DNA from: Setoptus koraiensis | Taxonomy: Eukaryota > Arthropoda | DNA: 64,000 nucleotides | Direction: 5' to 3' | Assembly: GCA_048013815.1 (NCBI GenBank) | Contig: CM106585.1 | Span: forward strand, 8,308,001-8,372,000 | Made by a program: the position numbers and the translations under genes | Notes under the pieces: model-generated | Told to the model about the DNA's origin: nothing | Database searches by the model: none | The model's input: only the letters and a program-made list of their open reading frames with translations | In this document: positions 46,748 through 60,080 of the stretch, piece after piece | Layout of the letters: each line of letters opens with the position of its first letter | Numbering within the stretch: position 1 is the stretch's first letter

Positions 46748-46790
46748 TATAACAACAGCAACAGCAACGGCAACAACAACGGCAACAACT
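46748..46790. repeat. CAA/CGG/CAG trinucleotide run
   Basis: Imperfect ACA-ACA-GCA and ACG-GCA triplets, one of several such tracts in this interval. Confidence 0.7.
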
Positions 46791-47229
46791 AATCAACCAA
46801 CTTTTATACAACAGGCTTAATATTCAACTTGTTGATGTTTCTGTTTTTGCTCAATCACATAAATTTCTGATAAATTTCACAAACTAAATATATTTATGTG
46901 CAAATACATACACTCGCTAGCTGCACATCTCGACAACTGTGGCGACTATGGAAACTTTCAACTAACAGCGAATGCTGCTGCTCCACTACTGGCCGCTTAG
47001 TTACCTGTGGCTGTCAGTGTGGCGCGGCTTGCCAGGCTTGCCGACAACAGGTGCTTGTAGTATTAATATATTTAGTTTATATGTATACATATATGAATAT
47101 GTTTGAGTGTTTGTGTATGTTTGGGGCACTAATGGCCACGATATTGCACTAGTTGCGCAACCAGCGCAGGGTTATCGACGTCGATGATGATGATTACGCA
47201 GAGAGAACAAGTTCAAGTTGACTAATGTT

Positions 47230-47303
47230 CGGCTCTCGGACTCTTCGGCTCTTGGACTCTTCGACTGGCTCTTGGACTCTTCGACTGGCTCTTCAACTGG
47301 CTA
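47230..47303. repeat. Tandem GGCTCTTGGACTCTTCGACT repeat
   Basis: Imperfect copies of a 20-base unit and of its half unit (ggctctt, ggactcttcgact). Confidence 0.75.
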
Positions 47304-48107
47304 GACGGCCGGCCATTCAGTTGCAGTTGGAGCGGTTCATTTAAAGCGGCGATATCTCGACGCAACGATGCCAACATGAGCAACTAGACCAGCACTAGTG
47401 ACAGTCCACTGGCTCTCAACTGGTGATGCAGTTGCTGCTGTTGCAAAGTTGAGATATTAATAACGTATAATAACGTATCTCAAATTTTAATCTTGGATGC
47501 TGCAACAGAAGAAGAAGATGCTGCGATTAATACATAGATGATGAATGATATTGGCTAACTAACAGGTTTAATAATCATAATAATAATCATAATTTATATA
47601 GTATCAAGGGTATCAATTTTTGAATTGGATAACTTGATAAAATGGCCATCATGATGAGTGGTGGCTGCTGCAAGTTTGCCGCGCTGTGACGCCGCTTGCA
47701 CTAACTGGTTGCAAGTGACCACTGGCAACAATTATTACAATTATTACTATTAACATTGCTAATAATACGCTCATGTCACATTGATACGACAGGCAGCCTA
47801 ATTCACCTTGATGAATGGTCCGGCTGCTTGTTGCCGGTGTGGCGGGCACAATTTGTGACACACACACACACACAAATTGAACTGGACACAAATTGAGCTG
47901 GACACGAGGGCACAGACGAGTAGATGAGGCCAAGTGAACAGTGACTCAAATTGTTGAGCTATCTGAAATTGAACTGACAGCGTTCGTGTAACGTGACACG
48001 ACCGGCACGTAGGATGTGCCGAGAAAAACCCGCTGACAAAAACCCGCTTGTGGGCATCACACTGTCGAGCTGTCGGCTAACTAATGCACTGCTGAATAAC
48101 GTGATAT

Positions 48108-48248
48108 TTGCTAACATGGTAAAATTGCTAACATGATAAAACTGTCAATAAGATAAATTTGCTAATATGTCGAATTATGACGCTAATGTGATAACTCTGC
48201 TAATAGGATAAAATTTGCTGATGGGATAAAATCTGCTGATGGGATAAA
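48108..48248. repeat. Degenerate 17-19 base tandem repeat
   Basis: About seven diverged copies of a unit like GCTAATATGATAAAATT, the last two (ctgatgggataaaatctgc type) nearly identical. Divergence suggests age. Confidence 0.7.
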
Positions 48249-49262
48249 GATTGATACTGTTCGCCAGCGTGACGAGATGCACTCACCTTGGGGCTCGTCT
48301 GCCCGGGTTCCTCGTGGGTAAATCGGGCGATACAATGCGCGTAATAACGAATAATTCAGTAATAATAATAATTAATTGCCTTGCAGGGATCGGATTTGGG
48401 ATGCGTTCGGCGTTCGGCGTTCGGCGCTTGTCGTTCGGTTGGGGCCCCGGCGTCGTAAGTGTGATATTATAAATGTGAGAGCGTGTATTTAAGCGGGCTC
48501 CTTGACACCAATGGTGGCATGTTGGCGATACAATCTATAAATAAATAAGTCTATTTTTGTCGATGCGTGGTTGCCGTTGGAAAGGGGCAATTGTTTTAAA
48601 ATTGAAAAGTCGGCCACCCGACGACGTGTATCGGCCGGCGTGTGCAAAGTGTGAAATGTCGTTTGCACAAGTAACAATTGGGCGCCAACGACGCACGCCA
48701 GCAGCAGCAGCAATAACAATAAACAACAACGGCGACAATCGCTCGTTGTGACTCTTTCTGGCTCGCTCTTTGTGACTCGCAGGTTGTGACTCACAACTCA
48801 CAACTCACAACTAGTGACACACTCTGTCAGAGGCACGCAGATGAGACGACGGAAAGGGGTGCTTTGTCTCGCTTTGTCAGTTGCAATTGCATTTGTATTG
48901 CATCTATATTTTATGCGAGCGTTTCACCAACTGCCAGTACACGATCAATGTTGATACTTTTACTGTAAACTTTATCTGCAGACTGCAGCCAGAATATGGC
49001 TGCCAGATACACACTCTGGCAGCCATATCGAGTGCAGTTGATATCTGCAGATATCAACAGTTATCTGCGGCAGTTGCATGCTTTGTGTGGGTCGGTGTCA
49101 TACGGGGTCTGCATTACAGAGTCTGTGCTGCAGAGTCCGCATCGACAGACTGCATGTCGGACGGCGTGCGGCTCGTCGACGGGGATACAAAATGCATGTA
49201 AAATGGGGTCGTAAATGCGATACAAAAGCCGGCCCAGAGCGCGCCAGCCACAGCGATGCCAG

Positions 49263-49368
49263 AGACGCAAAGGCGACGCAAAAGCGACGCAAAAGCGACG
49301 AAAAGGCGACGAAAAGGCGACCCAAAAGCGATGCAAATGCGATATAAATGTGATGCAAACGGGATATA
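49263..49368. repeat. Tandem GCGACGCAAAA repeat
   Basis: Roughly eight or nine imperfect copies of an 11-12 base unit (gcgacgcaaaa, gcgacgaaaag, gcgatgcaaat). Confidence 0.8.
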
Positions 49369-49600
49369 ATGGGGCATGCGAGAGCACGCCGACTAACGCC
49401 TCGTCGAAATGCGACGACGAGCGAGCGCAGTTAGCGAACGAGCAGTGGCCGTTGTCGCACTCACTCAATCATGCAAACATTGCTCGCTATCAGTCGGCGT
49501 CGGTGAGTCGGCGCGGTGAGTCGCTGTTAGTGAGTCGCCGTCAGTAGTGAGTTTCTAGCGGACTTGGCGCAAATCACTATGGTCCCTAGTCTATGCACTA

Positions 49601-49646
49601 GTCCATAGTCAATGGACTCCATACTATGGAATCCATAGTCTATGGA
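49601..49646. repeat. Cluster of three adjacent palindromes
   Basis: GTCCAT-agtca-ATGGAC (49601-49617), TCCATACTATGGA (49618-49630) and TCCATAGTCTATGGA (49632-49646) follow one another and share the CCATAG core. Confidence 0.8.
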
Positions 49647-49980
49647 CGGGCCAGTGTAAATGAACTCTGACTCTTGCCGCAACGTCTTGCCAGATCTTGC
49701 GAGAGTCAGTGACGAGGAGAGCTTGCCAGAGTGAGAGCCTCTATGCGGTGCAGTCCACGCCAAAGAGTGCGCAGAGTGCCGTATCTCAATGGGAGCCGTA
49801 TGGCTCTGCAAGGAGCAGGCCGACAAGGCCGACAGAGCCCAGTTGACAAGCCGGCGCGCAGTGTTGCTGCCAGCCGCTACTTACTATTACTATTATGTAA
49901 TCTTTTGTCTATGCCTAAATGCGTGTGTGTTGTGCGAGCATCATACATGTGAGACTACAACGAAGCCAAACAAGCCGCAT

Positions 49981-50040
49981 GGCAAGCTAACCGTGGCAAG
50001 CTAACCGTGGCAAGCTGGCTGTTGCAAGCTGGCTGTGGCA
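49981..50040. repeat. 15-base tandem repeat GGCAAGCTAACCGT
   Basis: Four imperfect copies (ggcaagctaaccgt twice, then gcaagctggctgt twice). Confidence 0.75.
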
Positions 50041-50465
50041 GCCCGAAAGTGGCAACAGCAAACTGTACAAGTTACCCAGTTAAGGAGTTAACTGCGCTGG
50101 CTGCATCCTTTCAACTTTTGTCTTGTCTTGCCAAATTATTTTATCATTACTATTGTTGCATCATCATTAGGCACACAAACAAACAAATACACACATACAG
50201 CCAGTGTATACAACGGGCAACGTTATCATTATTATCGTCGTTCATTATAATTGTTGGCGTCGTCGTCGTCGTCGTCGTCGTCGGCGTGTGTTGCCAATTC
50301 CATATACAAACACACAACACAAAAGTTCCCTTCGCTCGCACAGCTCATCGGTTGGCGAGCTTATCGGTGTCAGTGGTTGCCAATAGCATGTATCCGCTAT
50401 CTCTTATTTATTGCCACTTATTTGTTGCACCACGACAACCGACAGCAACCGACAACTGCAACAGC

Positions 50466-50614
50466 AGCAACAACAACCGACAGCGACAGCGGCAACAACA
50501 ACCGACAGCGACAGCGGCAACAACAACCGACAGCGACAGCGGCAACAACAACCGACAGCGACAGCGGCAACAACAACCGACAGCGACAGCAGCAACAACA
50601 TCCGACAGCAACAA
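50466..50614. repeat. 25-base minisatellite, about five copies
   Basis: The unit starts GGCAACAACAACCGACAGCG and ends ACAGC; copies begin at 50491, 50516, 50541 and 50566 with almost no change. The period is not a multiple of three, so all three frames stay open on the same strand, which explains long spurious frames here. Confidence 0.9.
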
Positions 50615-51073
50615 CAGCCACACACAGGATGCTCGCACCATATCCGGCCCCATGCAATTTATGCCGCGATGGCGCAACGCTGCTACCATCGGAGCTTCTC
50701 TAATTATGCTGCCACCACTATTGTGGCGACTGCATTATTTATTGTTGTGCCATTACTGTGCCACTATTGTGCCGTGCTTAGGCTACTCTAATGCTACTAT
50801 TAATATAATATTATGCCGCTATTATGGTCATTGGCCCGCTTCTCGTTTGTTAGCTTGTTAGCTCACCTGTTGATAGCTGCCGGCCGGCCGGCGCTGACTA
50901 GGCGCCGTGTCCATTGACGGGCACCAGTGCTGCCAATGGACACTGCGAGTCCATTGATCGGTGCATCGATCACAATCGGTGTCACACTCGATATAATTGG
51001 TTGCTCATTACAACTGCACAATTGGTCCATTCGAACGGTCCGCTGCTCAATTGATCGATTGGGCCCACATTAA

Positions 51074-51169
51074 ATTCACGTTGGATTCACGTCGGATTCG
51101 CACTGGATTCACACTGCATTCACACTGCATTCACACTGGATTCACACTGCATTCACACTGGATTCACGT
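51074..51169. repeat. 12-base tandem repeat ATTCACACTGG/C
   Basis: About eight copies of ATTCACACTGCA/ATTCACACTGGA and variants. Confidence 0.85.
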
Positions 51170-52154
51170 TGTAGCAATGTCAATCTCACAATGTTTGTGC
51201 GCCGGCCGTACAAATGTTAATTAGTTCATTGACGAATCACGCCGATTTTATCAGCAGTGTCAGTGGTGTTTGTGGTGTCAGTGGTGTCAGCGGCCACTCT
51301 GGCCACTCATCGATTATTGGCGTCTGTTGCGTCATTGTTTTGCCGGTGCTAATCAAATGGCGAATTGATATTATGCAATACATGACATAATGTTATTGTT
51401 ATCATTTTTTTTCTTTGTATCGTATCGTTGCGAGAATTGGTTGGCGCGTGTGTCGCAACTTGCGACTCGCAAGTAAGACGCGCCAGCAACTTTCGCTAAC
51501 TAACCTAGCTGACCATTCAATGATCGGCCCTGATTCGGCGCCCACCAGCAAGCGGCCTCCAATCGTTGGAGTGCAATCATCGGAGTGCAATCACTGGAGT
51601 GCAATGGTCGTTGGCTGCCCGTTTACAACTGCAAAACAAACAACAATCAAACAAGTAACGATAAGACAACAATGTTGCTCGCAATTTGCTGGCAACGGCA
51701 AGCGACGAGCGCACATTCGAAGCGACAGATTCAATTGTGCCAACAGCGTGAAACAATTGAATCTCTGGCGATCGTGCTGTCGCGTATCGGCCCATCGGTT
51801 AGCGAGCAAGAGATTGGTTGGTATTAAATGAGAGCCACCATTAACTGCTCTCTCTCAAGGCAACTGCTCTTCAAACTTGTGAGCGCTTCAAACTTTCATC
51901 GGCTTCGTGCGCGCTCGCCCAATAAGATAATAATACTCACAATATGATAATATATACACAATATGATGATATGCACACAATATGATGATATACACAATAG
52001 CCAGAACAACAATAAAATCTTTTGTTAGCCACTGCTCACGTTCGCTCGCCCGCTTGCCGTTGCCCACCTATCCACAGCGATCTATCCATCCGCGCGCCAA
52101 TCTACACATCGCTGCGTATCCCATGCCAATGCGCCCGCTTATGGAGCCATCCGT

Positions 52155-52236
52155 TTATCCGTCTATCTATCCACCTATTTATCCACCTATTTATCCCTCT
52201 ATTTAGCTATCTATTTAGCTATCTATTTAGCTATCT
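52155..52236. repeat. CTAT/TTAT-based tandem repeat
   Basis: CACCTATTTATC and TTAGCTATCTAT units of 12 bases, two to three copies each. Confidence 0.8.
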
Positions 52237-52918
52237 ATGCGTCCGTGTGTGTGTAGCCGCATTTATGCGTGCTTCGTTCGCTCGCTGGCCGCCAAACAGT
52301 TTGCCAACTGCCGAGCAGTTTGCTACCTGCAAACTGTTTAGGCGCACAATTGGCGTCCATTTATCCGTTTGCTACCTGTTCGGCTCGTTGTGCCGCTTGT
52401 TTCGGCTGCCGGTTGCGGCTGCCCGGTGTGGCTGCCCGGTGGTAGATGATCCCGGCTCGTCCACTCCGATCCGACGCAATCCGACTTGACGCTTGGCGCT
52501 CACGAGAAGCCGATAAGATCAGATCAGATTAGACGCAAGTCGCGCAAATGGTGTGCGAATCGCCCGTTATCTATTGGATGTATTAATTGTATTGCATTAT
52601 ACAGCGGACAGCGCTTGCATCGTGCCCGCCCGTTGCCGGCGCCCGATTTTATCGCACACAGGCGCTTCTTTGGATCGCTTCGTTTTTATTTAAGCCAGCT
52701 CACAACGCGCGATCCACTAATCTAATTCAAGTGTCAGCCGTTGCTCTAATTGAGCCAGTCGGCCGCTCACGCTCCGGTGGCAGCGCCGGCCGGCCGGCCG
52801 CTCCAGATGCGATCGGCGGCCCGAGCGGAACGCATTCGATCGGGCAGGGCGTCTTTGCATACATTATTGGCGATATTTAGACGACAACAAACGTGCTACC
52901 TCTCGCTGCCTGATTTGC

Positions 52919-52985
52919 GAGCCGATTGCGCAACAGTGGCGAGCCGATTGCGCAACAGTGGCGAGCCGATTGCGCAATAGCGGCG
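52919..52985. repeat. 22-base direct repeat, three copies
   Basis: GAGCCGATTGCGCAACAGTGG units begin at 52919, 52941 and 52963; the first two are identical. Confidence 0.9.
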
Positions 52986-53980
52986 ACCGGCCGACACTTG
53001 CAAATGGCAGCCGCTTGTTGCCGCATGCGAGCTCTCAACTTTTGCAACAACTTTAATTAGCAATCTTGTTTTGCTTGCACAACGCAGTCGACGGACGGAC
53101 AGTGGCCTCGTCCTTTCCCACAGCCCGTCATCATTTATTGATTTGTTTGTGTGTGTGTGACCAACAACCAACAAACAACAAACAGCAAATCTCTGGCGTT
53201 GCTGACAGCCGATGTCGAGATGCGGCCCTCGCCTGTTCCGCTGGCTGTCGTTGGCAATAATTATGTTTATTGCCAACATGCTCATTGCCGACATGACCGA
53301 CAAATCAAAAACTGACCAACGCGGCCCGAGACGTGAATTGGATTTGATGTGTCCGGTGGCCCGAAATATGCAAAACAAGTGCCCGAGCGAGCCGAAAAAT
53401 ACCAGTCAAAATAAGCCAAAGTGAGTCCAAGTGAGAGGGCGACTTTCGCTGGCAGCGCTGGCAACTCTCGCTGGCGACTCTGGCAACTTTCACGAGTAAC
53501 GGTCGGCTGATTCATCGGCCGCCATCATCATTGGCGAGGCGTCCGTGCCGCCATTGCGACGACACCGCCATCGGACATTGTTGTTATTGTTGTTATTATT
53601 ACTGTTATTATTATTATCATTTTTATTATTATTAGGACCCCAATAAACGAGTTTCAGGCGATGCCAGCGCCGCCCGACATCGGTGGGTCAACATTGGCCA
53701 GCTCAACAATGTTGGCCGGCTCAACAACAAACCACCGGCCGGCAACTCGTCTAACGAGCTGTATTTCCGCTCACATCTAATGTGACAGAACGTGATGATG
53801 AGCGGCATGACCAACCGACCAATTGCGAGATGAACGACCGACTGGCAATTTTTCAGTCACAAATGCCTACTCGGCCGCTCCAGTTTATTACGCTGCTCGT
53901 CACAGTATTATTATGGCCACTGGCTGTGTGTATCGGCACGGCTCATGGCGAGCGCCCCAAACCAATTGGTCGGGCAGCAG

Positions 53981-54090
53981 TATTCATTTATTGGTCGGAT
54001 AAGTTATTTGTTGGTCGGATTGTTCATTTATTCGTCGGATTGTTCATTTATTCGTCGGATTATTCATTTATTGGCCGGATTATTCATTTG
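53981..54090. repeat. 20-base tandem repeat, five to six copies
   Basis: Unit TGTTCATTTATTCGTCGGAT; two central copies are identical and the flanking ones differ by a few bases. Confidence 0.9.
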
Positions 54091-54861
54091 GCGTGCGAGT
54101 TTCTATCAGTATTTGCAGCGTCATGCCAGCGCCAGCGATTGCGTTACAATGCCCATGATTCGTTGCCATACGCAACGGTTGCGCAGCGGCTCCGTGCGCC
54201 AATTAATCATTGCTTGATATTTGATTTTGTTTTATTGCGACCACGCTGCCCTCAAACGATGCTAAGGCCCATGATTTGTAGCGGCTCATGGCTCCCATTC
54301 ACGCTGTTGTGACTTGTTGTTCGTGCGCGACCTTTCGCTCGCTTTGTCAGCATTGTGCCCCGATGAATATCCGTTCTAACGAATGCGGCATCATAGTATC
54401 ATCTCGTTCGGTTTGCAGCGACACACTCGGCAAATAAAGAGAGACTCGACAAAGCTTTTGCCAGATAATGAAAGCGACTCTCTCTCTCGCTCTTTCTCAA
54501 TCGGTGTTTCTTTTTTCGTCGAACGCCGAACGCACTCACCTGGCCAACACCGAGCCCTCACCTGGCGAACATCAAGCGCTGGCCTGGCGAACGCACTCGA
54601 CCGGCGACGCCAAACACTGGAATTGCATCAATGCAAACAATTTTCACATCAGCATCTGACGTGGGCAACATGAGAGTTACATAACATTGCAACACCGAGC
54701 ACATCTCTCACTGGCGGCTGTTATCGCATGAGGGGCGAAAGTTGCCAGGCCAAAAGTTGTTCGGCGTGTATCAATGGAATAACTAATGTTGTTGTTATTA
54801 CTTTATTGGACTTGTATTGATATTTTGCCGGCGGCCGTGTTGTTGTTGGCCCTGTTGAATG

Positions 54862-54935
54862 ACGGCGGCGGCGGCAGCAGCAACAACAACAACAACAACA
54901 ACGACGACCACGGTTGTTGTTGTTGATGCTGCTGC
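54862..54935. repeat. CAG/CAA tract facing TTG tract
   Basis: A GGC/CAG/CAA run is followed directly by CGACGACCACGG and a TTG run, so the two can pair as a long imperfect hairpin. Confidence 0.7.
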
Positions 54936-56466
54936 CGTTGTTGCCGTTGAAAGAAAATGCGCGAAGCAACATGTAAATTATTCAATTGTTCTATACCATT
55001 AACTTGTTGTTTATTAGTCATTCAATTGGCTCTTCGCTGGCAACGGCCGGCCGGCCGGCGTGTTGCAACGAATCAACAAGTGAAAACAGTTTATTATTAT
55101 GTAACTCCATGAGTGTGTTTGCGTACCATAAGGTGATAAGAGCGACGGTCAGTCTCTTCCTCGTCTTTTGATTGTTCTGATTCTTTTGATTGTTTAATCA
55201 GCAACAACACCCGTTCGCTTGTAACGGTCACTTTATAAACACAACACGGCACACAAACAAGTTGCAGTTCTTCTCCTCTCAATCCGTACTCTAATGCATA
55301 TTCTAATGCAAACTCTAACGCAAACTCTAATGCAGCTTCAACCGCCCCCAACATTAATCAGAGTGCGATTATCAGACACGTTAATTGCAATGTGCGGTTT
55401 GTGTGAGTGAAAATAGATGGATAAACAAAGATTGATGACCTGGTCAGTGTCAAATTTGAATGATGCCCATTTTCACCTCGTTTAAGTTGTAATGTTTTGT
55501 TTTGTTTTCTTCCAAACTAATTGACATTGATCGGCCTTTTATAAATACCCAAGCTTGACACAACAGTCGTTTGTTTGTCCGCTCAATGGCATCCCCAGAT
55601 TGATTAGCTTTGGGATGGCGACTGTCAAGTTTGCGTGCAATCAAACCCTAAGATAATAATAACAGACAGTGATAATGGATATTGTTGCGGCCGACTCACC
55701 AAGAATCGCCAAGCCAGCCCCCGAATAAATCATGCAAACACGTACACTTATTACGTGAGCTTATTGTTATGAGGCGCATTTTTCAATTATTTATTTATTT
55801 ATTATTAACGAAATGGGTGAGTCTTAACAGCCGTACAAGCAGCATGTTGGCGCCAATAGTGGCAAAAAAGTTATTATGATTCTCGCCAACGATAAATAAG
55901 CGAGCGTGCATAGTGGCTGACTCAATTTGATTACGTAATGTTGGCGTGGCTTTTTCTATGATTGTGGGCCATTAATCATGTGTGCAGCATATTTAATGAT
56001 TGCCAGAATGATTGTTAAAACGATTGCTTAAAAACGATGAATATAATAGGAAAAAAGTGGCTCAACAATGCACATGCTGTAACCCGTTTGACTCTGATTT
56101 GGGGTTGAAACTGGCCCGCGCCCGAAGGACAAATTTGTCAAGCCGCTAGGTGCCTCTATTAGCCAAGCGCATCTTCTCTTGCGCCACTCTGTTCCCATGT
56201 CCGGATTGTTGGGCTGCATGGCTCACACGGCAACAGGTTGAATGGCAATATGAAAAGTGGTAGCCGGTTAGTCGAAATTGAGCCGTCTATCAAGTGACAG
56301 ACCATCAATTCGATGGTATCACATTTGACACTGTCAAATGAATTGGCTGCATCCTGGTCTGACTTACGCAACTGGCGTTGGCATTACGCAATTGCGTCAC
56401 CCATACGACTGCATGCTACGCTACATATAAATGTAAATATAAATAAAACTATATAAATATACGCAT

Positions 56467-56503
56467 AACAGCGGTTACATAACGGCGTTATGTAACCGCT
56501 GTT
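56467..56503. repeat. Perfect 37-base palindrome
   Basis: An 18-base arm AACAGCGGTTACATAACG (56467-56484), one central G, then the exact reverse complement (56486-56503). Confidence 0.95.
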
Positions 56504-56937
56504 CGTTATGATAACGGTACACAACTGTTGCGAAACTTTCGAAGCAATTACCTTTGGTAACTTGAATCACATCTCATGACTCAGCCTGACAGTGTCAGGT
56601 GACGTATGCGATATGGAGCTTGTTGCACCGGCGACAACTGTTGCTGCTGTCAGCCGGCTTGTTACAACAAGTGTGACACGGGTGTCGGAGTGGCGGCCGA
56701 TGCTAATTATATTGCTGTTGCGCAGTTGTTTGGTATTCATGATTTGACATGGTCAATTTGTAAATTTCTAGCCAGTCGCCAGCTTGATTAGTTGGTTACA
56801 ACAAGTGTGAGACAGCAAAATTGTGAATAGTTGCTCGTAATGGATAGATGGCGAAAAGTTGTTTTCTCTTTCGGGGCGGTGTGCATGCGATCGCTGTACG
56901 ATCATTATCACGCTGGCGCCAGATCGCTGCTCATATC

Positions 56938-57092
56938 CATGGCTGGATATATCGCTCAACAGATCACTGGACATATTCATGGCTGGATATGTCCATGGCT
57001 GGTTAAGTCCATGGCTGGATACGTCCATGTCTGGATAGGTCCATGGCTGAACATGTCCATGGATGGATATGTGCATGGCAGGACATGGATGG
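56938..57092. repeat. 18-base tandem repeat CATGGCTGGATATGTC
   Basis: About eight imperfect copies of TCCATGGCTGGATATG. Confidence 0.85.
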
Positions 57093-57660
57093 ATGTGGTG
57101 GTGGCAAGTCGAGTTTTATACTTGCGTATTTATCTGTTTGCAAGTTGCAGCCAGACCCAACAAGTGAGCGGCCCGTCTGTTCCCGTTGCCTGCCCACTTA
57201 ACCTAATTATACCATTCAGTTGTGCAAATGCGTTGCACAACCAACAACAATCTGAATTTGTTCACGTTGATCGGCGGCCGAATGATCATCATTTGCATAA
57301 TGCTAATGATATTGAATGTCATTATTCAATTAGGCACCAACTAAATAGCGACTGACAGGCGTCCATGACGATGGCCAACAAGTTATTAGTGGCCGCTTGC
57401 GTAACATTGTTTCTGTCCACCGATTGCTACTGTCTAGTGTTTGTGTCTAGCGTTTGTGTCTATCATTTGTGCCCGGCGTTTGTGTCTAGCTTATAAAGGT
57501 CGATGCATCGAGACGAGCGGACAAACTTGCAGAGTTTGCTCTGATGCTCACAGTTTGTTGTTTGGCGGCGCCAACGTGAGGCCATTGCAAGCTGATGAGC
57601 AAATTAAAATTAGAAATCAGCTCAGTTCGCCAGATAAGAATCTCTCCTCTCATTCTCGCT

Positions 57661-57740
57661 GCATCTCGCTGCATCTCGCTGCATCTCGCTGCATCTCGCT
57701 GCATCTCGCTGCATCTTGCTGCATCTCGCTGCATCTCGCC
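57661..57740. repeat. 10-base tandem repeat, eight copies
   Basis: GCATCTCGCT repeated eight times with only two single-base differences, so it is young or homogenised. Confidence 0.95.
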
Positions 57741-58610
57741 ATGTTTCTCGGTCTGGCCACACCGGCCGACCGTTAGAGTGACGGCGTTAGTCGCTGGTCG
57801 GCGTCTAGCAAGCGATCGACGTCTACCTGTGATCGAGTCGATCATTTCAACGCCGACCGGTGAGCGTGAACACGGTGCCATCTCCACGAGAGACACCCGG
57901 TGACACACTCACGCCGAGCTCTTGAGCGCAGCAAGCGAATGTCCGTTTGAGAGAGCGAGCCCAACAAGTGTAAACATTGCAAATAACAAATTAATTTGCC
58001 TAATTCACACACAAATCTGTCCATGTGCGACGCACAACAAGGCCAAAGAGCGAGAAACTATTTTAAGATCATGATGCAACAAGCTGATGCTGATGATATA
58101 ACAACAAGCAACGGCAAACTGGCGCACAAAATAAACTCACTTTGCCGGGCTTGCAAATGGGCCAATGAGCGCATCTTTGGACGAGCCAGCATTTGAGCAG
58201 GCGGCAAAAGCATGCAAAAGCCATTATGTAAATTGAATTTGCATGTCCTGTCTGTGGCCGGTGGCCGGTGACCATTCGATACATATCGTTACATGGTATT
58301 TTGGTGTGTATTTTTGCAGTGTTTGCATACTGCAAACTGTGTACAAACTACAAAATTAAGCGACTTATTGCCGTTGTTTGAATAATTACTGAACTCTCGT
58401 CGCAAATTGCGGTAGCGGCCCAATGATACCGGCAACGGTGTCAGCATAACTGACAAGAGACAGCATAAATGAGACGGCATAACGACCAGCCAGAATAACG
58501 CAGCCGGTGGGGCTATCAGATGGCTCGTTAGTGTAATCACATTATGTGCATTCTCACGGCTGCAACTGACAACTTGTGAGTGTGATCGTGCGCAATTGTG
58601 CGCTTCCGGT

Positions 58611-58732
58611 GCCATGTCTACCCCTGCCGAGCCATGTCTACCCCTGCCGAGCCATGTCTACCCCTGCCGAGCCATGTCTACCCATCTCGAGCCATGTCGA
58701 GCCATGTCGAGCCATGTCGAGCCATGTCGAGG
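58611..58732. repeat. 20-base and 10-base nested tandem repeat
   Basis: Three near-identical copies of GCCATGTCTACCCCTGCCGA, one variant, then four copies of GCCATGTCGA. The short unit looks like a deletion derivative of the long one. Confidence 0.95.
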
Positions 58733-59063
58733 GCCGAAAATGACAACTGCGGAGGTGGTTTGGCCGATGCAGTTGCAACGACAGTGGCCACTTTGCGACT
58801 GTCGGACAGTGGCCGAGTAATTAGACGGTGGTCGCGTTAGTGTCAATCGCTGTCACTGGTCCAGTGAGCAAAAGTTGCAATTGGCGCCATTAGATATCAA
58901 CAGATAGTTGGCCGATATCAATAAATGGATTATTAAGTGAGCGACCAAGGACGCACAAAAGATGAATAAAAAGCAGCCTCGGGCTGGCCGATGCGTCTTG
59001 GCCATTCATTGCATGCGAGCAACAATAATGGTTGTTTGTTTTATTGACTAATGTTTTATCGGG

Positions 59064-59144
59064 CAACATCAACAACAACAGCAGCAACAACGACAGCGGC
59101 GGCAACAACAACAGCAACAACGACAACAACAACAACAACAACAA
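59064..59144. repeat. CAA/CAG/CGG trinucleotide tract
   Basis: Mostly ACAACA units with scattered GCA and GGC triplets. Confidence 0.8.
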
Positions 59145-60080
59145 GAGCACGACATGTTGGCATCGTTTGTTATTAATCACAGACAAACACGATTGGCCGG
59201 CAACAATTCATAGACACTCAATAGGTTGCTGCTCAATTTGCGCCACTGGCCACTGCGAGTTGCCCTGGGAACTGGCAGTGCAAATGGACAAATAAACAGT
59301 GGACAGATGAACGGAAACAGCAACAAGTTTGCTCGTCGCAGCAATGTTAATCGGCCCGCCAGCCGACCGACAAGCAACCATGACCGACGGGCCGGCCCGT
59401 CGGGCGGCCCTATTGAGCGGCCCTATCGAGCGGCCAGGTATCATCATTGCGGGCCGATAATCGCTTAATGTTATTTGCGATAATTTGCGATATTTGCGTC
59501 AGTTGCGTCAGTTGCGTTGTTTGCTTCTTTTGCGTTGCTGTTGCGATATTTGTGTAAGTGTGTTTGCACTTTGCCGGCCACCGAGCGCTAAACTATCATT
59601 AGCACAGATTATTAATTTCGTTGCAACACATTGAACACACACTGAATATATAAATGTAATTATTTGAACAAACTGACTAATTAGCGCCGACAGTGTCCAC
59701 TTGCATATAACACCAACAGTTTGGCCGATTACGGCCGTCACAATAACGGCAACAGTAAGGGCTACATTGTGACTGTTGCAAGTGCACTAATTGGCGCAAA
59801 TGTCGCTGCAAATGTCGCTGCAAATCGATCAAGATCGGGCAAGCCGGCAAACGGCAGCAAGAGGCAGCGTGAGGCAGCAAGCGGCAATAGTGACAACTTG
59901 TGACCGACAATTGTCAGCCGCAGCCGTCAAACAGAGGCCAGATTGTTGGTGTCGGCACACAGTGTGTAGCTGTTGTGCAGGAAGTCACCGGTCACAATGA
60001 TTGCGTCAACCAATTAATTGATTACAGGTAATATCGATATTACCACACCGGTGTGTTCGCTCCATGTACATGAACAATTT

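Noticed and set aside
47649-47933. Minus-strand frame with a signal-peptide-like stretch
   Set aside because: The hydrophobic run comes from an ATT/AAT-rich tract; the rest has no family features.
49215-49547. Lys/Arg-rich frame that looks like a basic nuclear protein
   Set aside because: It is the translation of the GCGACGCAAAA tandem repeat.
50007-50861. A 284-codon plus-strand frame and overlapping frames on both strands
   Set aside because: The frame is carried by a 25-base minisatellite and CAA/CTG tracts; composition has no protein-like domain and all three frames stay open there.
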